From assembly GCA_016296785.1 (NCBI GenBank), contig JAEDHX010000020.1, positions 1 through 26,919 of the forward strand: 26,919 bases of DNA. The letters run 5' to 3'. Positions 13,665-21,619 of the stretch are shown in pieces. The translations under genes and the position numbers were made by a program. This DNA comes from Coprococcus sp. GTDB taxonomy: Bacteria; Bacillota; Clostridia; Lachnospirales; Lachnospiraceae. The notes below the pieces were generated by a model. The model had not been told where the DNA came from. It made no database searches and saw nothing but the letters and a program-made list of their open reading frames with translations. Each line of letters opens with the position of its first letter. Position 1 is the stretch's first letter.

Positions 13665-15290
13665 ATGATTAGTGCAAATAACGTAACTCTAAGATTTGGA
13701 AAAAAAGCTTTATTTGAAGATGTAAATATAAAATTTACAGAGGGAAACTGTTATGGACTTATTGGTGCAAATGGTGCAGGTAAGTCTACATTTCTCAAAA
13801 TATTATCAGGAGAAATTGAACCATCAAAGGGCGATGTTACAATGAACGACGGAGAGAGACTTTCTGTTCTTCAGCAGGATCATTATAAATATGATGAGTT
13901 CACTGTTCTTGATACGGTAATTATGGGTAATAAGAGATTATATGAAATCATGAAGGAGAAGGATGCCATCTATATGAAAGAGGACTTCACTGATGAGGAT
14001 GGTGTAAGAGCTGCAGAGCTTGAGGCTGAGTTTGCTGAGATGGACGGCTGGGAGGCTGAATCTGATGCAGAAACACTCCTTAATGGTCTTGGTGTTGATA
14101 CTGAATATCATTACATGAATATGAAGGATTTAGATGGTGGACTTAAGGTAAAGGTTCTTCTTGCTCAGGCACTTTTTGGTAATCCTGATGTACTGCTTCT
14201 TGACGAGCCAACGAACCATCTTGATATGGATGCAATTGCGTGGCTTGAGGAATTTTTAATTAATTTCCAGAATACCGTTATTGTTGTATCTCATGACAGA
14301 TATTTCCTTAATAAGGTGTGTACACATACGGCAGATATTGATTATTCAAAGATTCAGCTGTATGCAGGTAACTATGATTTCTGGTATGAGTCAAGTCAGC
14401 TTATGATTAAGCAGATGAAGGAAGCTAATAAGAAGAAGGAAGAGAAGATTAAAGAACTTCAGGAATTTATTCAGAGATTCTCTGCAAATGCTTCTAAGTC
14501 TAAGCAGGCTACATCAAGAAAGCGCGCACTCGAGAAAATTGAGCTTGACGATATCAAGCCATCAAGCAGAAAGTATCCATATATTGATTTCAGACCAAAG
14601 AGAGAGATTGGTAATGAGGTGCTTACTGTATCACATATTTCAAAGACAGTTGATGGAGAAAAACTTCTTGATGATATTTCATTTACAGTTGGACACGATG
14701 ATAAGATAGCTTTTGTTGGCCCTAATACTAAGGCAACAACTATGCTTTTTAAGATCCTTGCCGGTGAAGAAACACCTGATGAAGGAAGCTATAAATGGGG
14801 AGTGACAACCTCACAGGGATATTTCCCTAAGGATAACACAAAGGAATTTGATAATGACCTTATCATTGTTGACTGGCTTACACAGTATTCTGATGAAAAG
14901 GATGCTACTTATGTAAGAGGCTTCCTTGGAAGAATGCTGTTTGCAGGCGAGGATGGTGTAAAGAAGGTTAAGGTTCTCTCGGGAGGAGAGAAGGTTAGAT
15001 GCCTCCTTTCTAAGCTTATGATTATGGGCTCAAACTGCCTTATTCTAGATGAGCCAACAAATCATCTTGATATGGAGTCAATAACAGCACTCAATAACGG
15101 ACTTATTAAGTTCCCTGGAGTAATTTTGTTTTCATCACAGGACCATCAGTTTGTTCAGACAACTGCTAATCGTATTATTGAAATCACAAATACAGGTCTT
15201 ATTGATAAACAGACAACATATGACGAGTATCTTGCAAATGATGAACTTGCCAGAAAACGTCAGGTAATGAATATGGACGTGGAGGATTAG
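13665..15290 (+). CDS. ABC-F family ATPase (YkpA/YbiT-like)
   Basis: This 541-residue soluble protein has two nucleotide-binding domains and no membrane part, the hallmark of ABC-F translation factors that act at the ribosomal E site. Domain 1 has Walker A GANGAGKS (34-41) and Walker B VLLLDEPTNHLD. A basic linker runs from about 240 to 300. Domain 2 has the signature LSGGEKV (438-444) and Walker B LILDEPTNHLD, but its Walker A reads GPNTKATT (352-359) without the usual Gly-Lys, and its switch position is Gln492 in SSQDHQ. Start ATG 13665 is chosen over a TTG at 13620 because GGAAAGG lies 11 bases before it and the family begins MI-x-x-NNV. trpS follows after 4 bases. Confidence 0.93.
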   Translation: MISANNVTLRFGKKALFEDVNIKFTEGNCYGLIGANGAGKSTFLKILSGEIEPSKGDVTMNDGERLSVLQQDHYKYDEFTVLDTVIMGNKRLYEIMKEKDAIYMKEDFTDEDGVRAAELEAEFAEMDGWEAESDAETLLNGLGVDTEYHYMNMKDLDGGLKVKVLLAQALFGNPDVLLLDEPTNHLDMDAIAWLEEFLINFQNTVIVVSHDRYFLNKVCTHTADIDYSKIQLYAGNYDFWYESSQLMIKQMKEANKKKEEKIKELQEFIQRFSANASKSKQATSRKRALEKIELDDIKPSSRKYPYIDFRPKREIGNEVLTVSHISKTVDGEKLLDDISFTVGHDDKIAFVGPNTKATTMLFKILAGEETPDEGSYKWGVTTSQGYFPKDNTKEFDNDLIIVDWLTQYSDEKDATYVRGFLGRMLFAGEDGVKKVKVLSGGEKVRCLLSKLMIMGSNCLILDEPTNHLDMESITALNNGLIKFPGVILFSSQDHQFVQTTANRIIEITNTGLIDKQTTYDEYLANDELARKRQVMNMDVED

Positions 15291-15294
15291 AATA

Positions 15295-16305
15295 ATGATA
15301 GATGGAAAGAAAGTATTGCTCTCAGGAATGCAGTCAACAGGAATAATTACACTTGGTAATTATCTTGGCGCACTTAAGAACTGGGTAGACCTAAATGACG
15401 ATGATAGCGTGGAATGCTTCTATGCAGTAATGGATTTGCATTCAATTACTGTCAGACAGGATCCTGCTAACCTTAAGAAGAGTGGCAGAACCTTATATGC
15501 ACTTTATATGGCAGCAGGTCTTGATCCGGAAAAGAATTGTCTGTTCTTCCAGTCACATGTGCCTGCACATCCTCAGCTGGCATGGATTTTGAACTGCTTC
15601 ACATATATGGGAGAAATGAATAGAATGACTCAGTTCAAGGATAAGGCGGCAAAGCATGCAGATAATGTAAATACAGGACTTTTTACATATCCTGTTCTTA
15701 TGGCGGCAGATATTCTTCTATATCAGGCTGATATGGTTCCTGTTGGTAAGGATCAAATGCAACACCTTGAGATTACCAGAGATATAGCGAATCGTTTTAA
15801 TGGAATATATGGTGATGTTTTTACAATTCCGGAGGCTTATATTGGTAAGAGTGGTGCTAAGATTATGAGCCTTCAGGACCCTACAAAGAAGATGTCTAAA
15901 TCAGATGAGAATCCTAATGGAAGCATTTATCTTCTTGATGATAAAGATACTATTATGAGAAAATTCAAAAAGGCTGTTACTGATTCAGACGGCTTTATTG
16001 CATATAGTGATGAGAAGCCGGGAATCAAGAACCTTATTGATATTTATTGTGCAGCAACAGGTAAGACTCCTGAAGATACAGTTAAGGAATTTGACGGCTG
16101 TGGTTATGGCAAATTTAAAGAGGCTGTTGGTGAAGCGGTTGCAGCAGAGCTTGTTCCTGTACAGGATAAATTCAATCAGCTGATTAAGGATAAAGCATAT
16201 GTAGATGGTATTATGAAGGAGAATGCGGCAAAGGCATCTTATTATGCTAATAAAACGCTCCGTAAGGTTATGAAGAAGGTTGGATTCATCGAACTTCCAA
16301 GATAA
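15295..16305 (+). CDS. trpS: Tryptophanyl-tRNA synthetase
   Basis: The 336-residue enzyme charges tRNA-Trp with tryptophan. It has the class I signatures: the HIGH-like segment TLGNYLGA (19-26) and KMSKS (199-203). The usual bacterial opening GMQSTGIITLGNYLGA, the DLHSIT segment, the VPVGKDQMQHLE tryptophan-pocket segment and the short C-terminal anticodon-binding part are present, and length is normal. The Shine-Dalgarno GGAGG (15281-15285) is inside the end of the ABC-F gene, only 4 bases upstream of the start, so the genes are translationally linked. No T-box leader is seen, as expected for a gene internal to an operon. Confidence 0.98.
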   Translation: MIDGKKVLLSGMQSTGIITLGNYLGALKNWVDLNDDDSVECFYAVMDLHSITVRQDPANLKKSGRTLYALYMAAGLDPEKNCLFFQSHVPAHPQLAWILNCFTYMGEMNRMTQFKDKAAKHADNVNTGLFTYPVLMAADILLYQADMVPVGKDQMQHLEITRDIANRFNGIYGDVFTIPEAYIGKSGAKIMSLQDPTKKMSKSDENPNGSIYLLDDKDTIMRKFKKAVTDSDGFIAYSDEKPGIKNLIDIYCAATGKTPEDTVKEFDGCGYGKFKEAVGEAVAAELVPVQDKFNQLIKDKAYVDGIMKENAAKASYYANKTLRKVMKKVGFIELPR

Positions 16306-16354
16306 TATACTGTATTGGATATTCAAATTGTGTTGTATTAGTTAAAGGAGTAGT

Positions 16355-17329
16355 ATGTCAAATATATTTAATAAGCCTGATATTGCAGTATCAGCAGAGC
16401 AAGGAAAGATAAGAAAGCTTGGCGGCGAGATAGGTATATTTATACTCGTATTTTTAATAGGCTCGCTAATTGCAGGTATTGTGCCTGCTATATATGATGT
16501 CATAGTAATGTTCACAAATGAGGATACATTAAACAGGATTGAAGAGGTACTGATTGGTAATGGTGATACAATAGGCGGCATGATGGATATTGTAATGGAT
16601 ATGAGCGATGGAATGTACATCATTACGCTGTTTTGTACTGTGTTTGTAATACTGACTGTATTTGTATACTGCAGAGCTATTGAAAAGAGAAGCTTTTATT
16701 CGATGGGAGTATCAAAGAAGAATATGGGCAGGGATTATTTGATTGGTCTATTAAGTGGTCTTGTTGTGTTTTCTGCCTGTATAGGTGCGGCAACACTATT
16801 TGGAGGAATAAAGTTCTACGGAGTAAATAGCGCGGCTGCTCCATTAAGGATATTACTATTTGCTATTGGATTTGGTATTCAGGGCTTTAGTGAGGAGATA
16901 ACCTTTAGAGGCTACTTTATGATAAGCATAATGAAGAAGAATTCAGTGATAAAAGCAGTAATGATTAATTCTCTGGCTTTTGCAATTGCGCATATTCTTA
17001 ATCCGGGACTTTCTGTTATAGCATTTGCAAATCTTATGCTTATTGGTATTCTTATGTCTCTTTATGTAATAAAGACAAATAATATTTGGGGTGCTGCAGC
17101 ATTTCATTCAATGTGGAATTTTGCTCAGGGAATAATATATGGAATCTCAGTTAGTGGCACTAATTCGAGCAGTAATATTTTTATTACAGGTAATGTCGGT
17201 CCGAAGCTTATAAATGGCGGACAGTTTGGTCTTGAAGGCGGAATATTTACAACTGTTATTGCGGTTGCATGCATAGCAGTCATAGCCATGCCGGAGTATT
17301 TGAAGAAAAAAGAAAATGCAGTCTCATAG
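16355..17329 (+). CDS. CPBP family intramembrane metalloprotease
   Basis: The 324-residue membrane protein has about eight hydrophobic segments. The three motifs of the CPBP/CAAX-protease (Abi) family are intact: EEITFR with Glu180, Glu181 and Arg185; FAIAH ending in His213; and HSMWN with His251 and Asn255. In eukaryotic Rce1 these residues bind the metal and cleave prenylated proteins. In bacteria, members process or protect against peptides such as bacteriocins, or are of unknown use. AAAGGAG (about 16344-16350) precedes ATG 16355. It lies 49 bases after trpS with no terminator between. The strong hairpin at 17350 ends transcription. Confidence 0.92.
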   Translation: MSNIFNKPDIAVSAEQGKIRKLGGEIGIFILVFLIGSLIAGIVPAIYDVIVMFTNEDTLNRIEEVLIGNGDTIGGMMDIVMDMSDGMYIITLFCTVFVILTVFVYCRAIEKRSFYSMGVSKKNMGRDYLIGLLSGLVVFSACIGAATLFGGIKFYGVNSAAAPLRILLFAIGFGIQGFSEEITFRGYFMISIMKKNSVIKAVMINSLAFAIAHILNPGLSVIAFANLMLIGILMSLYVIKTNNIWGAAAFHSMWNFAQGIIYGISVSGTNSSSNIFITGNVGPKLINGGQFGLEGGIFTTVIAVACIAVIAMPEYLKKKENAVS

Positions 17330-17349
17330 AAGTTAATTTATTTAAATAT

Positions 17350-17388
17350 AAATGCGCATATGAATTATTGCTTCATATGCGCATTTTT
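17350..17388. terminator. Terminator between convergent genes
   Basis: A perfect 15-bp stem (17350-17364 with 17372-17386) with loop TTATTGC is followed by TT and further T-rich sequence. It ends the CPBP gene on the plus strand and, lying 9 bases beyond the stop of the minus-strand gene, probably ends that one too. Confidence 0.93.
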
Positions 17389-17397
17389 GTGTTTTAT

Positions 17398-18459
17398 CTA
17401 TTCATTCTCACTCTGGAATGTTAAGTCAATTCCTAACGAATATACTAAGAATTTCAGCGAGTTTGTTATATTCTGCTCGGTAGTGCCGGGAAATGCGACA
17501 TACACATCAGAATAACCAAGGTTCAGATTCTTTGCAAATTCAGTATCACTTATATCAATGGCAAATGGTCTTTCTGTTCCGTTTTGATCAATGAAATCAA
17601 CCATATAATCTTCGAGTGCTGCATAGTTTTCTGAATCAAAATAACCTTTAAGCGGTTTTATGATATTTGTAGCAGAGCAATACTTAATTCCTGCCGCATT
17701 GCTAATAATTACATCATAGGTACCAAGCTCGCATTCTGAAGATAATAAATTGTAGTCGGTGCTGTTGCTTGTCTGAATGAATTGTGAATTCTCAAGATAG
17801 TAATCATAATCAATATCCCTGCCAATTGACTGCTTGAACTGATATCTTCCTGTAATGTTGAAATATTCAACGTAATCATCCTCGAAGTAGGTATTTACAG
17901 TATCAGCATCCGCAACATTAAGAAGCGCATAGCCTAAAGCAACAGGCTTCTTGTTCTCGTAGATAGTAATGCCGATGTAGCAGACAAATGCGACAAGAAC
18001 AATTGGAATAATGACGCGCCATTTGTAGTATTCAAAGAAATATGAAAGCTTTTCCTTTCTTGTCATACCATTAGTGTTTTCATTATACATAGCTTTGCGA
18101 ATGGCCTTCTTTTCTTTTTTTGTCATTCCGATCTGTTCAAGCTTATTATCGGCATAGGAGCTCTTTTTTGCCTCGGCCTTTTCTGTAGCCTTATTACCCT
18201 CGATATCGTCTATACTTATCTTACGGAACTTCTCAAGCTCGGGCTTATTAACAGCATCTTTATTCTTTGTGGTATCATTGCTGATTGTCTTATTTATCTC
18301 AATGCTGCTATCTTTATTGTTTTTTTTATTCTTTGAATTATTCTTTGAATTATTCTTTGAATTATTATTAGAATTATTCTTTGAATTGTACTTGCTATTG
18401 TTATTGTTGCTGTTGTTGTTCTTTCCGGATGGCTTTTTGCCTGATTTCTTCTTAGCCAT
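17398..18459 (-). CDS. Single-pass membrane protein with Asn/Ser/Lys-rich N-terminus, unknown function
   Basis: The start is taken at ATG 18459 because AGGAGG lies 6 bases before it; a further upstream start would add 21 residues without a ribosome binding site. The 353-residue product opens MAKKKSGKKP. Residues 12-50 are low-complexity Asn, Ser and Lys. A charged part follows, with GMTKKEKKAIRKAMYNENTNGMTRKEK before one membrane helix (about 147-167). The rest, about 185 residues, is Tyr- and Asp-rich and would lie outside the membrane. It contains short strands but no motif I recognise. The layout suggests a membrane-anchored extracytoplasmic domain with a basic cytoplasmic tail. Confidence 0.82.
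   Translation of the reverse strand: MAKKKSGKKPSGKNNNSNNNNSKYNSKNNSNNNSKNNSKNNSKNKKNNKDSSIEINKTISNDTTKNKDAVNKPELEKFRKISIDDIEGNKATEKAEAKKSSYADNKLEQIGMTKKEKKAIRKAMYNENTNGMTRKEKLSYFFEYYKWRVIIPIVLVAFVCYIGITIYENKKPVALGYALLNVADADTVNTYFEDDYVEYFNITGRYQFKQSIGRDIDYDYYLENSQFIQTSNSTDYNLLSSECELGTYDVIISNAAGIKYCSATNIIKPLKGYFDSENYAALEDYMVDFIDQNGTERPFAIDISDTEFAKNLNLGYSDVYVAFPGTTEQNITNSLKFLVYSLGIDLTFQSENE
18328..18387 (-). repeat. Five 12-bp tandem repeats encoding Asn-Ser-Lys-Asn
   Basis: ATTCTTTGAATT (plus strand) occurs at 18328, 18340, 18352 and 18376; the unit at 18364 is a variant, ATTATTAGAATT. On the minus strand each copy encodes NSKN within the N-terminal tail. The near-identity of copies shows recent expansion, and the length may vary between strains without changing frame. 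Confidence 0.88.
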
Positions 18460-18483
18460 TAGCTGCCTCCTAATATAGAATTT

Positions 18484-18510
18484 AATATGAAATTTACTGT
18501 GTTTCATATT
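18484..18510. repeat. 9-bp inverted repeat in the leader of the minus-strand gene
   Basis: AATATGAAA (18484-18492) and TTTCATATT (18502-18510) are perfect inverted copies 9 bases apart, ending 24 bases before the ATG at 18459. A TATAAT -10 for the minus strand is at 18528-18523, so the repeat would lie in the transcript leader as a hairpin, or act as an operator. I found no convincing -35. Confidence 0.5.
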
Positions 18511-18656
18511 ATCACAAATCATATTATAAGTAAAAGGGTGACTGACATATTTTCGAAATATTTAATCAAATATTCACAAATATATATTAGCTTTGAGTTA
18601 GTATATGAATGCAGATGTGTATATTGAACCTGAATACTGAAGTTGCATAATAAAAG

Positions 18657-18685
18657 TAGACGAAGGTGGGGCGTTCTGTTATAAT
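18657..18685 (+). promoter_or_regulatory. Promoter of the alpha/beta-hydrolase-fold gene
   Basis: TAGACG (18657-18662) is 17 bases from a perfect TATAAT (18680-18685), which is preceded by TG at 18677-18678 (extended -10). The transcript would begin near 18692, about 29 bases before the ATG. The other 130 or so bases between the divergent genes contain nothing further that I can name. Confidence 0.6.
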
Positions 18686-18720
18686 TGTTGATTAGTAATT
18701 ACATATGAAAGAGGTAAAAA

Positions 18721-19773
18721 ATGAAGAGTGCAAAAAAGAGAAAAAGATATGGTGGAGTAATCCTAAAGGTATTATTTGCAATATTTGGAGCGTTGGTTGC
18801 AACTTTGATAATTATGCTTGTTGCCTCCTGTGTAAGACATAAGAAGCTCCTTAAGGAAGAAGAGCAGTATATGACCCCGCCCGGTACTATGGTTGAGATT
18901 GACGGTCATAAGATTCATGTGGTCCATGAAGGGGATTTTGAGTCAGATACGACTCTTGTATTTATTCATTCTAATAAAACTGCTGATGACTCGATAGCCT
19001 TAGAGCCGTTGTTTGATAACCTTTCAAAATACGAGCTCGTATATATAGATAGAAGCGGAGTTGGCTTTAGTGAGGATTATGACGCATCAAAGGATATTGA
19101 TTCGATGCTTGAGGAAACAAGAGCAGCATTAAAGGCAGTATCAGATAATGATAAGTACACGCTTGTGGCCACAAAATCCGGAGGCCTTCTGGCATTTGAC
19201 TGGGCCTTTAAGTATCCGGAGGAGGTTGAGTCAATAATAGGACTTGAGATGTATTTTCCTGAACAGTATAAGGACATTGATGATGACAAGTATTGTTCCT
19301 TCGGAAATAGGATTCTTGTGGGACTCGTAAAAGCAGGTGCTCACAGATTTGCCAAGAATATCTTTCCGACAGATGAGAGCAGTGTATATACAACAGAACA
19401 GATGCATAGAAGAAATGCACTTGTTGCAAAGAATCTGTATACGAAAGCTATGTATAATGAAGATAAGGAAGTTGTAAAAAATGCTAAGAAGCTTATTGAC
19501 TATGGCTGGCCGGAGGATGTTAAGATGTATCTGATATATGCTAATCCGTTTATGGACCCATATTTGCATGAAAATGAGAGCTTTCTTGATATATATAATC
19601 AGGTTGCTGAGCAGGGAGAGGAGTATGATTGTGAGGCAAGCTATAATTCATATTACAGAGACTATATGAAAGATCATGCAAATGTAACTGTAGAAGAAGT
19701 ATCAAGCCCGGAGCGATTAATTGTATATAATCCACAAAAGATATCAGAATTGATAGAAAACTATATAAATTAG
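18721..19773 (+). CDS. Membrane-anchored alpha/beta-hydrolase-fold protein, catalytic residues apparently lost
   Basis: The 350-residue protein starts with a basic stretch and a membrane helix (about 13-37, ending VASC). From residue 55 it follows an alpha/beta-hydrolase: IDGHKIHVVHEG, LVFIHS, ELVYIDRSGVGFSE (the DRxGxGxS motif, 110-117), the elbow LVATKSGGLLA (148-158) and a C-terminal NPQKISELI. In active relatives the elbow is G-x-S-x-G-G; aligned by the Gly pair and LLA, the nucleophile position here is Lys152, with Ser153 one place late. The usual Gly-His near the end is replaced by SSPERLI, with no His. The VASC could be a lipobox, but the helix is long and followed by basic residues, so a membrane anchor is more likely. 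GAGG at about 18711-18714 precedes the ATG. Confidence 0.82.
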   Translation: MKSAKKRKRYGGVILKVLFAIFGALVATLIIMLVASCVRHKKLLKEEEQYMTPPGTMVEIDGHKIHVVHEGDFESDTTLVFIHSNKTADDSIALEPLFDNLSKYELVYIDRSGVGFSEDYDASKDIDSMLEETRAALKAVSDNDKYTLVATKSGGLLAFDWAFKYPEEVESIIGLEMYFPEQYKDIDDDKYCSFGNRILVGLVKAGAHRFAKNIFPTDESSVYTTEQMHRRNALVAKNLYTKAMYNEDKEVVKNAKKLIDYGWPEDVKMYLIYANPFMDPYLHENESFLDIYNQVAEQGEEYDCEASYNSYYRDYMKDHANVTVEEVSSPERLIVYNPQKISELIENYIN

Positions 19774-19848
19774 GGTAAATAATCAGTAGATTTCACTGCA
19801 TTTTCGACGTGATAGTTACAATATCACAAAAAAAAACAGAAAAAGTAC

Positions 19849-19877
19849 TTGCATTATTGTTTAATATGACCTATAAT
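19849..19877 (+). promoter_or_regulatory. Promoter of the sugar ABC transporter
   Basis: TTGCAT (19849-19854) and a perfect TATAAT (19872-19877) are 17 bases apart. The transcript would start near 19884, leaving a leader of about 184 bases before GTG 20068. I see no CcpA-type operator matching the usual consensus here. Confidence 0.75.
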
Positions 19878-19884
19878 AACACTG

Positions 19885-20030
19885 TCGCTGGGAAACAGCG
19901 ATGAAAAAAAGTGTCATGAACTGTTAGCAGATATACATAACAAGTTCATAATCCTATCCTGGAATATGGTATTATTGATAATTAATCAGCCTTTGGTTGT
20001 GAAATTTGACATATTTCAATATCCGGGATA
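19885..20030 (+). ncRNA. Multi-helix structured leader RNA upstream of the sugar-binding lipoprotein gene
   Basis: Several helices can be drawn by hand. P1 is TCGCTG (19885-19890) with CAGCGA (19896-19901), loop GGAAA. P2 is an 11-bp hairpin, 19916-19926 with 19938-19949, with one bulged base. P3 is a 12-bp long-range helix, 19955-19967 with 20019-20030, with one bulge and one G-U. It encloses P3a, CAGCC (19987-19991) with GGTTG (19995-19999), and P3b, TGAAAT (20000-20005) with ATTTCA (20013-20018). P3a, P3b and the 3' strand of P3 abut with no gap, as in a stacked three-way junction. This lies between a strong promoter and the ribosome binding site, so it is a candidate riboswitch or other cis-acting RNA. 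I match it to no family with certainty. Confidence 0.55.
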
Positions 20031-20067
20031 AGAAAAATATTATATCTTTTTAAAGGAGGGTTTTTTT

Positions 20068-21489
20068 GTGAAAAAATTCAAAAAAGTTTTAGTTCTTTCA
20101 TTAGCATGTGCTATGGGTCTTTCACTTGTAGCTTGTGGTGATAAGGAAGAGACAACAACAGAGGCTAAGAAGGACGACACAACAGAGGCTGCTTCATCAG
20201 AATCAGAAGATGGTAGCGAAGAAGTAACAGAAGCTCCAGTAGCTGACGAAGGAAAAGTATTCAACATCTACTGCTGGAATGAGGAGTTCAAGTCAAGACT
20301 TACAGATCACTATCCAGGATATGAAGTTGTTGACGAGACAACAGGTAAGATCGGTGATGTAGAAGTTAAGTGGACAATCGTTCCTTCAACAGACAACGCT
20401 TACCAGAACAACCTCGATGAGAAGTTACTCGCTCAGGCTGATGCAGCTGATGATGAGAAGATCGATATGTTCTTAGTTGAGGCTGACTATGCTCTTAAGT
20501 ATGTTGATACAGAGTACACAATGTCAGTTACAGACCTTGGTATCACAGATGCTGAGCTTGCTGATCAGTATCAGTATACAAAGGACGTTATGACAGATTC
20601 TAACGGCGTACTTAAAGGTGTTTCATGGCAGGGATGTCCTGGTGTTCTTATCTACAACAGAGAGATCGCTAAGGATATGTGGGGAACAGATGACCCAGCT
20701 GAGGTTCAGACACACGTTGCTGATTGGGCTACATTCTATGCAACAGGTGCTGATTTAGCAGCTAAGGGATACAAGCTCACAGCTACTGTTAACGATTCAT
20801 TCCGTGTTTACTCAAACAATGTTTCAAGCAAGTGGGTAGAAGATGGCAAGCTTAACATCGATCCACAGTTCAAGGCTTGGGCAGAGGCTGAGAAGGCTTC
20901 ATACGACGCAGGTCAGACAACAACAGGTGCCCTTTGGGGAGATGAGTGGAGCGCAGGTTTCTATCCAGAAGGAAAGGTATTCGCTTACTTCGGACCAGCT
21001 TGGCTTATCGACTTCTGTATGGCTGCTGATGATGAGAACTCAATTGCACACGCAGGTGGTTGGGCTGCTACAGTAGGTCCTCAGGGATTCTTCTGGGGTG
21101 GTACATGGATCTGTGGTGCTACAGGTACTGATAACCCAGCACTCGTTGCTGACATTATGAGAAAGCTTACAACAGATACAGATATCATGACAGATATCGT
21201 TAAGGCTGACAACGACTTTGTAAACAACAAACCAGCTATGGAAGCTATGGCTGCTGATACATCATATGGTGATGCAGTTCTTGGCGGACAGAACGCTCTT
21301 GGTATGTTCTGCGAAGGTGTTGAGAAAATCGACCTTTCAAAGATCTCAGCTTACGATCAGGGATGTAATGAGTCATTCCAGACAGCTATGACAGATTACT
21401 TCAATGGTAACTACGCATCATACGATGACGCTGTTGCTGCATTCAAGGAAGCAATCAAGGTTAAGTATCCAGCAATTACAGTAGAGTAA
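20068..21489 (+). CDS. Sugar ABC transporter substrate-binding lipoprotein (CUT1 type)
   Basis: The 473-residue protein has a lipoprotein signal peptide with lipobox LVAC and lipidated Cys23, then an acidic Thr/Ser/Glu-rich linker (about 25-60) and a carbohydrate-binding domain (from about VFNIYCWNEEF at residue 65). It would be anchored outside the membrane and hand sugar to the two permeases downstream. The start is GTG 20068 behind a very strong AAAGGAGGG (20052-20060). Codons ending in C (AAC, TAC, ATC, TTC, GAC) are used far more than in neighbouring genes, a sign of high expression. The sugar cannot be told from sequence. A terminator follows that would lower expression of the permeases. 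Confidence 0.93.
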   Translation: MKKFKKVLVLSLACAMGLSLVACGDKEETTTEAKKDDTTEAASSESEDGSEEVTEAPVADEGKVFNIYCWNEEFKSRLTDHYPGYEVVDETTGKIGDVEVKWTIVPSTDNAYQNNLDEKLLAQADAADDEKIDMFLVEADYALKYVDTEYTMSVTDLGITDAELADQYQYTKDVMTDSNGVLKGVSWQGCPGVLIYNREIAKDMWGTDDPAEVQTHVADWATFYATGADLAAKGYKLTATVNDSFRVYSNNVSSKWVEDGKLNIDPQFKAWAEAEKASYDAGQTTTGALWGDEWSAGFYPEGKVFAYFGPAWLIDFCMAADDENSIAHAGGWAATVGPQGFFWGGTWICGATGTDNPALVADIMRKLTTDTDIMTDIVKADNDFVNNKPAMEAMAADTSYGDAVLGGQNALGMFCEGVEKIDLSKISAYDQGCNESFQTAMTDYFNGNYASYDDAVAAFKEAIKVKYPAITVE

Positions 21490-21532
21490 TTTAAGGATTA
21501 TATGTCTATATAATATAAGCATATGAAATATG

Positions 21533-21570
21533 CGTGCCTGTTTGGCACCTGCCAGGCAGGCACGTTTTTT
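21533..21570 (+). terminator. Intra-operon terminator between binding protein and permease genes
   Basis: CGTGCCTG (21533-21540) pairs with CAGGCACG (21557-21564); the stem continues inwards to a 14-bp helix with ACCT loop, followed by TTTTTT (21565-21570). A smaller hairpin GCATAT-GAA-ATATGC (21519-21533) precedes it. Partial read-through would give more binding protein than permease. Confidence 0.92.
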
Positions 21571-21619
21571 ATGCTTTTAATATATGGGATTGTATAATAT
21601 TTTTAACGGAGGTTATAGA

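Noticed and set aside
18269..18478. A plus-strand Leu/Phe-rich frame
   Set aside because: It is antisense to the Asn/Lys-rich tail of the minus-strand membrane protein; low complexity explains it.
19879..19914. Outer helix ACACT/AGTGT around P1 of the leader RNA
   Set aside because: The predicted transcript start near 19884 lies after the first arm, so it would not be in the RNA.
21584..21619. Upstream start for the MalF-like permease
   Set aside because: No ribosome binding site; the GGAGG at 21608-21612 fits ATG 21620.
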